From NCBI GenBank assembly GCA_001839685.1, contig MLAK01000826.1, positions 1 to 58,309 on the forward strand: a stretch of 58,309 bases of DNA. The letters are read 5' to 3'. This DNA is from Tritrichomonas foetus. Its lineage: Eukaryota > Parabasalia > Tritrichomonadida > Tritrichomonadidae. Below the pieces are notes generated by a model. It worked only from the letters and a program-made list of their open reading frames with translations. It ran no database searches and was not told the origin of the DNA. The stretch's first letter is position 1; every line of letters begins with the position of its first letter. Below are positions 1-9,662 of this stretch, in pieces. Both the position numbers and the translations under genes were made by a program.

Positions 1-1
1 C

Positions 2-56
2 AAAGGTTTATGGGGTGGTCCCACAAAATCTTTGGGGGACCACTTTGTAAACCTTT
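2..56. repeat. Foldback (inverted repeat) at window start
   Basis: Positions 2-10 (AAAGGTTTA) pair with 48-56 (TAAACCTTT), and 15-22 (GTGGTCCC) pair with 36-43 (GGGACCAC), giving a two-part hairpin of 9 and 8 bp. It is richer in G and C than the surrounding sequence. It could be the remains of a small inverted-repeat element or an RNA hairpin downstream of the minus-strand gene at 465. I saw no clear target-site duplication, and the left flank is outside the window. Confidence 0.6.
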
Positions 57-464
57 CATATAGGAGGAGTAAGAATTATTTCCATCACAAATTTTGTGAT
101 TAGAATAATATTTTAGACAAATCTCAGTCAAAATCATTGAAATATGTGAAATATCATTTTTCTTATTGTTGTTTATCTTTAACTTGTTAAAATTCCAATA
201 GAATCTGAATTAATTTGTTAACCGAATGTTTCTCCATTTTGACACATTTTCAATATATGAGCAAATGATGATTTTCTTTACATCTTGTTTGAATGCTCAG
301 TGTAACAACTTTATCTTGAAAACTATAAAAAAATGCTATTTTATCAGACAACTATAAAAAATAGATGAAAATAGTGATTTGTATTTTTAATTTTCGAATT
401 ACAAATAATAATAAAAATCGCTTTTTTTCTATTTTAATATTTTCTCTTCATTTTCGATATTCAA
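57..464. other. AT-rich intergenic, nothing recognised
   Basis: Very AT-rich sequence with short A/T runs. It is the 3' flank of the minus-strand gene that ends at 465. I see no ORF or RNA gene. Confidence 0.5.
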
Positions 465-2645
465 TTATTTATCCTCTTCTTTTGCATCCTCTTCTTCTTC
501 TTCTAAATTATCAATCAGTTTAACATCTTCAATTTCGGGAACTTCTTTACAATTAAAAAGAGTGTGAATCAAATCTTCACAAGCTTGAATCAATCTCAAT
601 TTCTTTTCCATTTTCGATGTTGGTGAATATTCTTCTCTCATTGTTAAAAAAGAATAGCAGACTTGATCGAACAAACAAATAAACCCTGGGCATCCACCAC
701 AATGTTCAACACCAATTTTCAAAATTGGAGGAATTACGTCTTTCTTAAATTCGACTTTAATAATATCATTTAAATGAACTGGTTTACAAATATCAAAAAT
801 AGAAATAGTTTGTGTGTTGAATCGGAGATCAACAGATGATAAATCATAAGCTGACATTAATTCTTGAAAATGATCTTCATGAACACAACTAATTAAATAT
901 TGTGTTTGACTGAGACCAAATTTAACATATTCAAATAATGGAATATCTACAAATCCTTTTCGTTTAATATCAATATCAATTAAATCAATATGATCTATAA
1001 TTTGATAAGTTGTATCAAAACAAAAAATATCACCAATAGTTTGTGGAAGAACAGACACATTTGTTAAAAAGGCCTCCATCAAAGTTGGTTCATTGTAACA
1101 TCGATGTAATGTTGATAATAAAATATCAACTTGTTTCATTGATCCACGTAAATAATCTTGACTTGATATTGGTTTAGGTAAATGTTTCATATGACTAGCT
1201 GTTGTTAAAGATGAAAAAGCTTTACGAAGTGAATTTTGGAATAAATGAAGATCTGTTCGTTGAACTAAAAGTGCTTCAATAACGGTTGATGAAACATAAT
1301 TATAATATTGTGCAGGTGTTTTGATTTTCTTTTTAGAAAAATCTAACGGCACGATAAAAAATGACTTAAATCGATCTCCTTCAACAAGGAAGTTTAAAAC
1401 ATGGATTAAAAATGAACGAAAAAAAACTGATTTGCCAGATTTCAAAGGTCCAATTATAGACGCTCTCATAAATAAATTTAAACCACCTTTATCATAAATT
1501 AAAAATGATTCAAATATTTTCTTTGCTGATTTCATCAAACTTTTTGCAACAGGATCATTTGTAATCGAATCCAATTCTGAATAATCATCTTGATTTTTAT
1601 TTCTCATTTTCTTTTTACTTCTATTTGAATTTCCATCATCGTCATCATCACTGGGTAATTCTATTCCATCTCTAAATCGCTTTTTCTTATTTTGAAATTT
1701 GTTTATATTTTCTTTTCCATCGTCATTATGATTTTGATTATTATTTCCATTATTATTTTTGTTGGTGTTTTCATCTTCGCCATCAGGTTTCATGAAGAGC
1801 TTGAGTGTTTGCCATAAATGATCAGTTGAGTTTGGATCATCTAATAAATCGAATAATTGCCAGATTCCATTATACCAATTTCTTTTTTGTGCTGTTTGAA
1901 GACGTGCAACTCTTCCTAGCTGACGTTTCTGGTGAATATCCATGTCATCGAATTCATGGGGAAAAAGATCACCAAACAATCCAAAATTGAGCTGTCTTTG
2001 AAGCTTTTTAAAGAGTTCTTCATCACCTGGGTAAACAGAAAATGCTGATGTTGCATTTGAACGTAAATCAAAACTGGGATCATTTGGATTTAATCCAAAT
2101 GGGTATCCATTTTGACCAGAACCGAATCCATCACCTTTCCCATTACCAAAGCCATTTCCACCATTAGCCCCATATCCACTTACACTGTTGCCAAAATCAT
2201 CACCATAAGGATCATCACCATCTCCATTTCGATTAAGAAGGGCTTTATTTATATCAAAATCACTTCCAAGTGAAGCCAAATCAATAATACCTCTTTCTCG
2301 TAAGTTTGGATCAATTCCATCACCATACTTACCATTTTTTCCATTTTTGCCCCAATTTCCTTGTCGCGAATTTTGGCCTTTCCCATTTTTACCATAACCG
2401 CTTTTCATATCACCGGTAAAACCATCATCTTCTGTGTAGTATCCTCGGCTTTTGGAGTCGGAAAGACCGCCTGGTCCGAACGGGTTAGTTTTGAATCGGT
2501 CGAAGACATTCATGAATTCGTCTGGATTAAATCGCCTTCTTTGAAATTTGGTGAGAACATCGTCTGGCGTTAAAATTACAAGCGATGGAGCTGCGGATGC
2601 TTTTGGAGGGTTTTTTTGGGGAGGAGAATTCTTTGGAGGAAACAT
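465..2645 (-). CDS. P-loop NTPase-like protein with Gly/Asn-rich N-terminal half
   Basis: This 726-aa protein starts at an ATG (2643-2645). Residues about 60-200 are low complexity, rich in Gly, Asn and Asp. Residues about 290-350 form an Asn/Asp/Lys-rich acidic-basic linker. The C-terminal half (about 365-700) looks globular, with a Walker-A-like sequence GPLKSGKS near residue 400 followed by a hydrophobic strand (FFIVPLDF). A later hydrophobic, aspartate-rich stretch (IDHIDLIDIDI) could serve as Walker B. The C-terminus is a run of Glu and Asp. The layout suggests a divergent STAND/AAA-like ATPase with a disordered N-terminus. I cannot assign a named family. An ORC- or axonemal-type ATPase was considered, but no diagnostic motif supports either. 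That it is a real gene is near certain; the ATPase activity is inferred from one motif. Confidence 0.7.
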   Translation of the reverse strand: MFPPKNSPPQKNPPKASAAPSLVILTPDDVLTKFQRRRFNPDEFMNVFDRFKTNPFGPGGLSDSKSRGYYTEDDGFTGDMKSGYGKNGKGQNSRQGNWGKNGKNGKYGDGIDPNLRERGIIDLASLGSDFDINKALLNRNGDGDDPYGDDFGNSVSGYGANGGNGFGNGKGDGFGSGQNGYPFGLNPNDPSFDLRSNATSAFSVYPGDEELFKKLQRQLNFGLFGDLFPHEFDDMDIHQKRQLGRVARLQTAQKRNWYNGIWQLFDLLDDPNSTDHLWQTLKLFMKPDGEDENTNKNNNGNNNQNHNDDGKENINKFQNKKKRFRDGIELPSDDDDDGNSNRSKKKMRNKNQDDYSELDSITNDPVAKSLMKSAKKIFESFLIYDKGGLNLFMRASIIGPLKSGKSVFFRSFLIHVLNFLVEGDRFKSFFIVPLDFSKKKIKTPAQYYNYVSSTVIEALLVQRTDLHLFQNSLRKAFSSLTTASHMKHLPKPISSQDYLRGSMKQVDILLSTLHRCYNEPTLMEAFLTNVSVLPQTIGDIFCFDTTYQIIDHIDLIDIDIKRKGFVDIPLFEYVKFGLSQTQYLISCVHEDHFQELMSAYDLSSVDLRFNTQTISIFDICKPVHLNDIIKVEFKKDVIPPILKIGVEHCGGCPGFICLFDQVCYSFLTMREEYSPTSKMEKKLRLIQACEDLIHTLFNCKEVPEIEDVKLIDNLEEEEEDAKEEDK

Positions 2646-3199
2646 TGATGATGTATGGATTAAATAGTATTATTGAAAAGTTTATTTATTTATTTTTATC
2701 GTTAAGTTGGCATTTCTATCATTATTTGGTCTTATATTAATATCACCTCACTCGGCATATCCACATGCTTTCGAGATGCAAATATAGAAATAGTCTTCAT
2801 ATACTATATAAACACTTATATTAATGTTGTTCTCGCACCTTTAACGATCAAAATGCATCTAGTTTCTACAAATAACACATTCGAATTTCAGAATAAATTT
2901 TGAATTCCAGTAAATTTCGTTGTAAATTGATTTCAACTTCATCTTAAAACAATTACATTCATATTTTACCATAATCATCAAATATTATGCTTGAATCCAG
3001 AAAAGTGAGTTTGCAAAGATGAATTCATTAGATATTATTATGCACTAGTCATGATAAAGATATTATCTATCAACTGTGATATTTACTTTTCAAAATTTGG
3101 TTTAGAATTAAATGAAAGATAATAATCAAAAGAAAAAGATAAGAGATAGAAGAAAACAAACAAATAAATAAGTTAAGAAGTTATCAAGGGTAAAATAAT
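2646..3199. other. Intergenic, nothing recognised
   Basis: AT-rich spacer between two minus-strand genes. It should contain the promoter of the gene ending at 465 and the 3' flank of the WDR11-like gene. No ORF or structured element was seen. Confidence 0.5.
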
Positions 3200-5980
3200 T
3201 TACATTTTAAATTTCTCTGGATCGAAGAAATATTTTCCATCATCACCTTTTATAATGCATCTCACAATTGCTGCAGGGAAAGGCAATTCAAATTGTTCAA
3301 GTATTTTTGCTGCTTCTTCAAACATTCCACACGCAATCAGGATAGAAATTCCTGCTTTAATTCTTTTCTCTTCAAAAAATGCATTTACAATTTTATCAAT
3401 GGTTGCTTTATACTCTTCTTGATTCATTAAAGTTTTTGCGAGAACAATTGCATAAGAATAGGCACCATAATTTATCAAATGTTTAGCTGCTTCAACATTT
3501 TGTCCTGTAAGTAATAAAATATCAATAGCATCTTGAATCTTTCCACCATTAATTAATGTTTCCACTGATGGAGAAATTGAGCTTTGTTGTGAATTTGTGT
3601 TCATGTCGATAAAGCTTGCTTTGATTACATTTAATGCAAAATTAGGATCCCTTGGATCTGTTGAAATAAGCATTTCGAATGCTTTTTCTTTATTCTGGTT
3701 TACTAGATGTAATCTCATTACATCAAGTTTCATATTTGATGAATTATCACGTTCATATAAATTAATAATTGTTTTTATGTAAGATTGAATTCGAGTTTCA
3801 TCAAAATTGGCGCATGTAGAAAGTGCTGAATAAGAATTATTATTAGGTGAACAAGAAAATGCATCAGCCAAGAAGAAGAACATGTTTTTATTTAGCATTT
3901 CAATTTCTTCTTCAATTGAAACTTTTGTAGATGGAATTATATTTTTTCTTCGTTGTTCAGTAACTTGAAGAATTGGCATTTTCTGTAAAATATTTGATAT
4001 TGTAGCAAGAATTGGTTGTAGTTTATTTTTTGTACTTAATGTTAATGAATGCTTATATTTATTATGTACAAGTAAAACATCACTAGTTAAAAATTTAACA
4101 TTTAACGCTGGTACATAAATCATTTCAAAACATCGTTCAGCTGTAAAACGATAAGAATTTGATGATCCATTCGTAATAAAGCAATAACTGTGATCTTTTG
4201 ATGGAACTATGTTGTTTATTGGTGAATCACCTGTTGTAAAAATTTGAGGAGGCGCTCCATACCAGTCATAAACACCAAAATCGCCGTTTTCAAAACCAAC
4301 ACAAAGATAATCACCGATAACTTCGCATGCTGTAGGCAATTTGGTTGGCTTGCTGCTTAATTGTGATAGACGTGATGGATAGATAAGTTCAGTCATTCTT
4401 AAATCAATCTTATATTTATGTCCATGACCATCTGCTGAAAATGTCTGGAATTCAGTATCACTAGAAAAAGTACCAATCGTTCCATTTGAAACAAATTCTA
4501 TTTTAATAAATTCGGGAACATTTTTGGAATGAGTTGATTCGTTGTTTGAGGTTATATTTAAGTTGTCACTCCCAGATGAACTTCCAGAAATATAATCAGA
4601 TTTATATGAATAGAAACTGAGAATACTTGTATCAATAATTAACGCAATCAAAGTTTTGGAAGGAGACACGCAAATCAAAGGTGGTTTTGTTGATCCCATT
4701 TTTTCCATACTTGGTTTCAGTAAAGATTTAATTGTAAATGTAGAAATATCTATATACAAAACTTTTTGAGTGTCTTTTGATTTCATCGATACCAAAAAAG
4801 AAGAAGATGATACCCAAACAACATGTGAAATAGAAAATCCAGCGAACATATAATATTTTGAAATCGCTGAGCTAACTTTCGAGTCACTCACATGAATTAT
4901 TCCTGATTGTGTTACATAACACATTTTTTCATTATTAATACAATCAAAATCAGAAGGAACATCACAAATTGAACGAGAAATTCTTGTACACCAGAATTTC
5001 TTATTCCTTAACTCGAACATTTGTAATGTGTTTCCATAACCAAGAACATAAAGGCGTTTATTACTAAAAGCTGTTTTAAAAACTGATGATGGTGTTTTTT
5101 CAAAAGGAGTTAAAAAATATATATTTTGTGTAGATGAATAGTCTACAGTATCAGATTGATGATAATGACAATGGTTTTGGAAAACTAGTAAGAAAGCAGT
5201 TTCTTGTTGTGGATCCGGGAAATAAACTGTAATTAGTGGATCTTGTTGAGTTCCTTTAAAATAAATCGGTAAAATTATATTTTTATCAACTTCATAAAGA
5301 ACAATTGTGACTCGAGTAACAAAGACGATAGTGCTTTGTTTAAATGGATAATATTTTGCATCAACTAATTCGCTGTTAAACTTTTGAGTTTGACTTAAAG
5401 TTGTAGCGAAAGTGTTTTTATCAATTGTTATAAAAGCAAATTCTCCGCTTTTTGAACCAACAAAAATTTGTCTTCCATTATGTGGAGAAATTTGGAAGAA
5501 ATCGATCTTAAAATCGACTTTTACTGTCCACAGAATGTTCATTTGTCCATGCAAAAAAACAAAAAATAGAACTTCACCTTTCGATGTTGTCACATAAAAA
5601 TGGCTGGTTGACGATTGATGCCAAACAGTATGGATCGCATATGATCCATTGTCCAATGTATAGTACCCAATTGCCTTTCTTGAAATCATGTCAACCAAGA
5701 GAATGTGGCCTGATTTATCGGATACTAAAATATTCAGAGGGGTTTCGCCATCTGACTCCATGCCTCTGCACCACGATAAAGAAGTGATCGCATCTGATGT
5801 TCCGAGGAGGGACCCAAGCCATGGTTCAAAAGATTTGCCCGTGTCATAAAAAATGCTGATTATATTGCCAGAAAAAAACGTTATAATTCCGGACGAGGTG
5901 ATTTCGAGGCCATGATTTTCATTCGCGCGAGAACAAACAAGAGTTTCACAAAGAGAGACGGCACATTGACTTTCATTCAT
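3200..5980 (-). CDS. WDR11-like WD40/alpha-solenoid protein
   Basis: This 926-aa protein starts at the ATG at 5978-5980. Residues 1 to about 640 consist of beta-strand repeats typical of divergent WD40 blades (for example ITSLSWCRG, LVSDKSGHILLVDM and FVGSKSGEFAFITID), consistent with two propellers. Residues about 680-926 are helical, with paired-helix repeats (IQDAIDILLLTGQNVEAAKH, then GAYSYAIVLAKT and a GMFEEAAKILEQF helix). The order of blades followed by a helical tail, and the tail motif of 'IL..G...A...L..YG....A..LA', resemble animal WDR11. WDR11 works with FAM91A1 in capturing AP-1 vesicles at the trans-Golgi and in endosomal recycling. IFT-type WD40/TPR proteins share the architecture, but the tail fits WDR11 better. 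Human WDR11 is longer (about 1220 aa). Assignment comes from reading alone. Confidence 0.6.
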   Translation of the reverse strand: MNESQCAVSLCETLVCSRANENHGLEITSSGIITFFSGNIISIFYDTGKSFEPWLGSLLGTSDAITSLSWCRGMESDGETPLNILVSDKSGHILLVDMISRKAIGYYTLDNGSYAIHTVWHQSSTSHFYVTTSKGEVLFFVFLHGQMNILWTVKVDFKIDFFQISPHNGRQIFVGSKSGEFAFITIDKNTFATTLSQTQKFNSELVDAKYYPFKQSTIVFVTRVTIVLYEVDKNIILPIYFKGTQQDPLITVYFPDPQQETAFLLVFQNHCHYHQSDTVDYSSTQNIYFLTPFEKTPSSVFKTAFSNKRLYVLGYGNTLQMFELRNKKFWCTRISRSICDVPSDFDCINNEKMCYVTQSGIIHVSDSKVSSAISKYYMFAGFSISHVVWVSSSSFLVSMKSKDTQKVLYIDISTFTIKSLLKPSMEKMGSTKPPLICVSPSKTLIALIIDTSILSFYSYKSDYISGSSSGSDNLNITSNNESTHSKNVPEFIKIEFVSNGTIGTFSSDTEFQTFSADGHGHKYKIDLRMTELIYPSRLSQLSSKPTKLPTACEVIGDYLCVGFENGDFGVYDWYGAPPQIFTTGDSPINNIVPSKDHSYCFITNGSSNSYRFTAERCFEMIYVPALNVKFLTSDVLLVHNKYKHSLTLSTKNKLQPILATISNILQKMPILQVTEQRRKNIIPSTKVSIEEEIEMLNKNMFFFLADAFSCSPNNNSYSALSTCANFDETRIQSYIKTIINLYERDNSSNMKLDVMRLHLVNQNKEKAFEMLISTDPRDPNFALNVIKASFIDMNTNSQQSSISPSVETLINGGKIQDAIDILLLTGQNVEAAKHLINYGAYSYAIVLAKTLMNQEEYKATIDKIVNAFFEEKRIKAGISILIACGMFEEAAKILEQFELPFPAAIVRCIIKGDDGKYFFDPEKFKM

Positions 5981-6694
5981 TTCCGACGATTAAAAATCGC
6001 TCAAATCAATTGATATTGATTTCAACTTTTTATTATGTATTAGAATAGATGTTGAAAGATTTTTTATTTTTATCTCGGGATATTCAGATCAATTATATTA
6101 TATAATGATTTATACTAATATTCATATGTTATTAAACTGCTAATTAATATATTTAATGAAAAATATATAGAGAATTCTGATATATGCTCAAAATAATGAT
6201 TCACCTAAATGTAAAAGGTTTTTTGACAATGGAATTTTAAAGGAATATTTGGCCTCTGGAAACAAGAAAGTATTGAAAATATTCAATTAGTTTACTTTTT
6301 GATCAAATTTTGAGGAAGAAATGCTCCGATTTGTAATATCGCACTATTGTATGAAGAGAAAGAGTCACATGAAAGATAATAAATTATTATTATTTTTATT
6401 ATAGTTAAAATCATTAATCACTAAAAACAAAAAAAAGTGAATTCACAATATTGTGATGTATAGTTTAAAATTTGAAAAAATGTGTTTATTGAGTATACAT
6501 TCTAGAAAAAGTGCTTCTTAAGAAGTAAGCATCAATGTTTGTACGAAACCCAATTATTGATAATTGATGATGATTACCATTAATAATCATTGAAATGAAT
6601 ATTTTAAGAACTCTGAAATGAGATGTAAAAATAATAAACTTAGTAGATAATGTTCTCCATATCATGCGATATTCAGAAACATTTTTTTATTTAT
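5981..6694. other. Intergenic, nothing recognised
   Basis: About 700 bp of AT-rich spacer between minus-strand genes. It contains poly-A/T tracts and no convincing ORF, tRNA or repeat. Confidence 0.5.
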
Positions 6695-9169
6695 TTAAAC
6701 TGTATTTAATTCTAATTCTAGTTGTCTCAGTTGGTTTGGAAAGTGTTCGAGTTGAATTCTACCTAAAGAAACTATTCGTTTTAAATGAGTAAACTGTGAT
6801 TCATCTTCTTTAAGAACTGTTAATAACAATAAGAACATTTCAGGTGTCAGCTTATTCATATTTTGTTCAAGCCAGGAAATGAATGTATCAACAGTATTTT
6901 TATTCTTCTTCAATGCAATTGTCATCACAGAGAGAACTAATGGATCTGTTGTTTTATTCCGAAAGAGTGCATCATATATCGATGGATTAAAAGGAACTTC
7001 ATTAAGTGCCATTTTACCAAAATACAAAGTAGAAGCAATTTTCCCTTTTTGATTTGATGTATCAATATTATATTTTGTAATAGGTCTCGTAATAGCTGTT
7101 GTTACTGATCTCGAAATTAAGCATCCCATTGCAGAAAATGCTAGATCATCATCGCCTGACATTAAAGCTAAAACACATCGAGCTATTATTGCATCTTCAT
7201 ATAATGGATTAATTTCATCTAGCCTCGCAATGACTTCAAGAGCAAGCTTTGTATGAAAATGATGAAAAGCTCGAAGCAATGCTTCTTCTGCCATTGAATT
7301 TTTACACATTGCATATATTAAATGTCCATCAAGATCTTCATTTCCAGTTGGTATCATATCCATGTAATTACGTATGACAGAAATTGGAATAGAATTATTA
7401 GGCATTTTCCTTAATTCTATTGCCGATTGAACTGCCATTGGTGTTCTCAAAAATAAAGCATATCCACGTGCAAGCCATTCGTTATTGTCTTTTGACACAG
7501 ATGGGAGTAATTTTTGAAATAATTTCCAGCATGGATCAAATAATTTTGACGTCATTTTAGCGCTTTCAATTGTGGAAACAAGTTTTTCAAATGTTACTTT
7601 TTCAATTTCTTCCTTGCTTTCTTCATTTTCATTATCGTCAAATGAATTAGAGGATGTTGAAGATGATTGAGCATCTAATTTCAACAGTTCTTGAATTGGT
7701 AAGGAATCTCGATCTTCATCTTCCATTGCCTTTTTAATATATGATATCACTGATTTTACATCTGCTTTTGGATAATAAATTTTTCCTGTTTCAAAATACT
7801 TTAAAATTTGATCGAAGGTAGGTCTTCTTTCAGGTAACCGATCCCAACATGCTTCTATTAAATCACGAAGATTAGAATTCATATTGTCTGGTAATGGTGG
7901 TCTGATATCATTTGCTAACACTTGATTAATAATTGTTTTTGGATCTTTTGTATCATATGGTGTTTCATGTGTCAGCATTTCCCAAAGCATAATTCCATAA
8001 GAATAAACATCAATTTTGGAATCATAAGATGAACTAGTTCCAAGAAGTTCAGGTGCCATCCAGTATGGTGTTCCAACATTTTTTGTCATGATTTCTTTCG
8101 AATTTGCTTTTCTAGAAAATCCAAAATCACAAATTTTTGAAAATCCATTTTTATCAAGTAAAATATTCAAAGTTTTTAAATCACGATGTATAATCTGGTT
8201 CATATGTAAAAAGCTCATTCCTCTTGCAATATCAAATGCAGCGTAAGTCAGCTGAGTATCATTTAAATTGTATTTATGTAAATCTGCATATAAATTCCCT
8301 CCAGACATCCATTCTGTAACAATTGAAAAAGGAGCTGAATCAGTTGCACCAACAAATCTTAATATTGTTGGATATTGAACACTTGCTAAGACAGAAACTT
8401 CTCGTTGAAATGATCGAAATCTTTGCCCTGTTAATTGATTATATTTTAGTTTTTTAATTGCTACTTTTTCACATGTAGATTTCATGATACCTTTGAAAAC
8501 ACGAGCTGATACACCTTTTCCAATCAATTCATGCGTTTCGAAATCTCCAGATTCAAGACGCCAATGTTGGTAATGAATAGGAATTGGTGAAAATACTCTA
8601 CCTTTTGGAACAAGTTTTTCATCCTCATATTCATCAATAAATGCATTTATACTATTTAATCTTGCAGTAATTGCTTGATTGACTGGCTCTGGTGGTGCAT
8701 TAGCCCCATGCTTTTGCAAAAAGTTTTGAAAAGATGTGGCAATGGCATGAAGATCATATAAATGATAAGGAAGCCAATTTGGACTTGATGGATCGAATAG
8801 AGTAGAATGTTCGGAATCTAGTATATGCGCTTCTTCATTCATTTGTTTTGCTATCCCACATACTTCTGCGGCAAGCGATGTTGCTGAACTGTTAATTGCT
8901 GAATGAGCCCAACAATGTGGAAGGTTTTGAGCTATTAATGTTTTATATCTTTGGGCCATTTGAATTATATTTTCATATGCAACACTTTCATTTTCGGTTA
9001 AATTTCCTTGCTTTAAATGTTCAAATTTGTAAGTTTGTGAAAAAGTACGAAATTGAGATGCTGCTAGCTGGAACTTTTTTTGATGTGCCACTGCACTACA
9101 AACAAGTGTCTCAACTTCATCTGAGATGTGACATAATTCTTCTCCAGCTAGAATATAGCTGACTGACAT
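6695..9169 (-). CDS. TKL-family protein kinase with helical C-terminal extension
   Basis: This 824-aa protein starts at the ATG at 9167-9169. Residues 1 to about 200 are helical and lack a recognised domain. The kinase domain covers about 210-460. It has a glycine loop (IGKGVSARVFKG), the VAIK lysine near 236, HRDLKTLN near 328, DFG near 350 and an APE motif near 372. The sequence VGTPYWMAPELL and the C-lobe motif ACW...RPTFDQIL are typical of tyrosine-kinase-like kinases, a group strongly expanded in trichomonads. All catalytic residues (VAIK Lys, HRD Asp, DFG Asp) are present, so it should be active on Ser/Thr. Residues about 470-530 are acidic and Ser-rich. Residues about 530-824 look like ARM/HEAT-type helical repeats, likely for partner binding. 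Substrate unknown. Confidence 0.93.
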   Translation of the reverse strand: MSVSYILAGEELCHISDEVETLVCSAVAHQKKFQLAASQFRTFSQTYKFEHLKQGNLTENESVAYENIIQMAQRYKTLIAQNLPHCWAHSAINSSATSLAAEVCGIAKQMNEEAHILDSEHSTLFDPSSPNWLPYHLYDLHAIATSFQNFLQKHGANAPPEPVNQAITARLNSINAFIDEYEDEKLVPKGRVFSPIPIHYQHWRLESGDFETHELIGKGVSARVFKGIMKSTCEKVAIKKLKYNQLTGQRFRSFQREVSVLASVQYPTILRFVGATDSAPFSIVTEWMSGGNLYADLHKYNLNDTQLTYAAFDIARGMSFLHMNQIIHRDLKTLNILLDKNGFSKICDFGFSRKANSKEIMTKNVGTPYWMAPELLGTSSSYDSKIDVYSYGIMLWEMLTHETPYDTKDPKTIINQVLANDIRPPLPDNMNSNLRDLIEACWDRLPERRPTFDQILKYFETGKIYYPKADVKSVISYIKKAMEDEDRDSLPIQELLKLDAQSSSTSSNSFDDNENEESKEEIEKVTFEKLVSTIESAKMTSKLFDPCWKLFQKLLPSVSKDNNEWLARGYALFLRTPMAVQSAIELRKMPNNSIPISVIRNYMDMIPTGNEDLDGHLIYAMCKNSMAEEALLRAFHHFHTKLALEVIARLDEINPLYEDAIIARCVLALMSGDDDLAFSAMGCLISRSVTTAITRPITKYNIDTSNQKGKIASTLYFGKMALNEVPFNPSIYDALFRNKTTDPLVLSVMTIALKKNKNTVDTFISWLEQNMNKLTPEMFLLLLTVLKEDESQFTHLKRIVSLGRIQLEHFPNQLRQLELELNTV

Positions 9170-9183
9170 AAAGAAGAATAAAG

Positions 9184-9191
9184 AATGTGAT
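9184..9191 (-). promoter_or_regulatory. Candidate initiator (Inr) of the TKL kinase gene
   Basis: On the minus strand this reads TCACATTC, matching the trichomonad Inr consensus TCA(+1)Y(T/A). The +1 A lies 20 nt upstream of the ATG, as expected for the very short 5' UTRs of trichomonads. Confidence 0.4.
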
Positions 9192-9386
9192 TCGAAAGTC
9201 TAAAGAACCCTTTGAAATTTTGAATGAAGAAAGAAATTTGATGTCAAGAATGAATATTTCACAGAAAGATTGAATAAATTGATTCAAAATTGATCTGCTG
9301 ACAAACGGTTGCTGTGAATCATATAATCTATGATCAACATGAATCAGAATCATAGTTCAGATATTCCTAATTTGAAATGTCAGTTT

Positions 9387-9459
9387 GGTCTCGTAGCTCA
9401 GTCGGTAGAGCGTTGTGCTGATAACGCAAAGGTCTAGGGTTCGAGTCCCTGCGGGACCA
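9387..9459 (+). tRNA. tRNA-Ile, anticodon GAT
   Basis: A 73-nt cloverleaf. The acceptor stem 9387-9393 pairs with 9452-9458 (one T-G wobble) with discriminator A at 9459. The D arm contains A box TAGCTCAGTCGG (9394-9405). The anticodon stem 9413-9417 pairs with 9425-9429 around loop CTGATAA, giving anticodon GAT at 9420-9422. The variable loop is 5 nt. The T arm contains B box GGTTCGAGTCC (9438-9448). CCA is not encoded, there is no intron, and a run of six T at 9460-9465 ends Pol III transcription. It would read ATC. Most eukaryotic nuclear genomes instead use tRNA-Ile with AAT (inosine) for this box. Confidence 0.95.
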
Positions 9460-9662
9460 TTTTTTAATTTTTCACACTCGATTTTATCTTTTTTCTTCAA
9501 ACATTCTTTTCTAAAATGAAATATTCTGATCTAAATTTCGCTTTTTCACCTAATGAGTGTGATATTACGTTTCAACAAACATCATAAATCAGGTTTCAAA
9601 GATTTTTATCAATCACAAATAAAAAAAGCTTGTTGGTTATTTCTTCGTTTAGTACAAATCTT

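Noticed and set aside
3200..5980. Intraflagellar transport (IFT) WD40/TPR protein
   Set aside because: The architecture is shared, but the C-terminal helical repeats read more like WDR11; kept only as an alternative.
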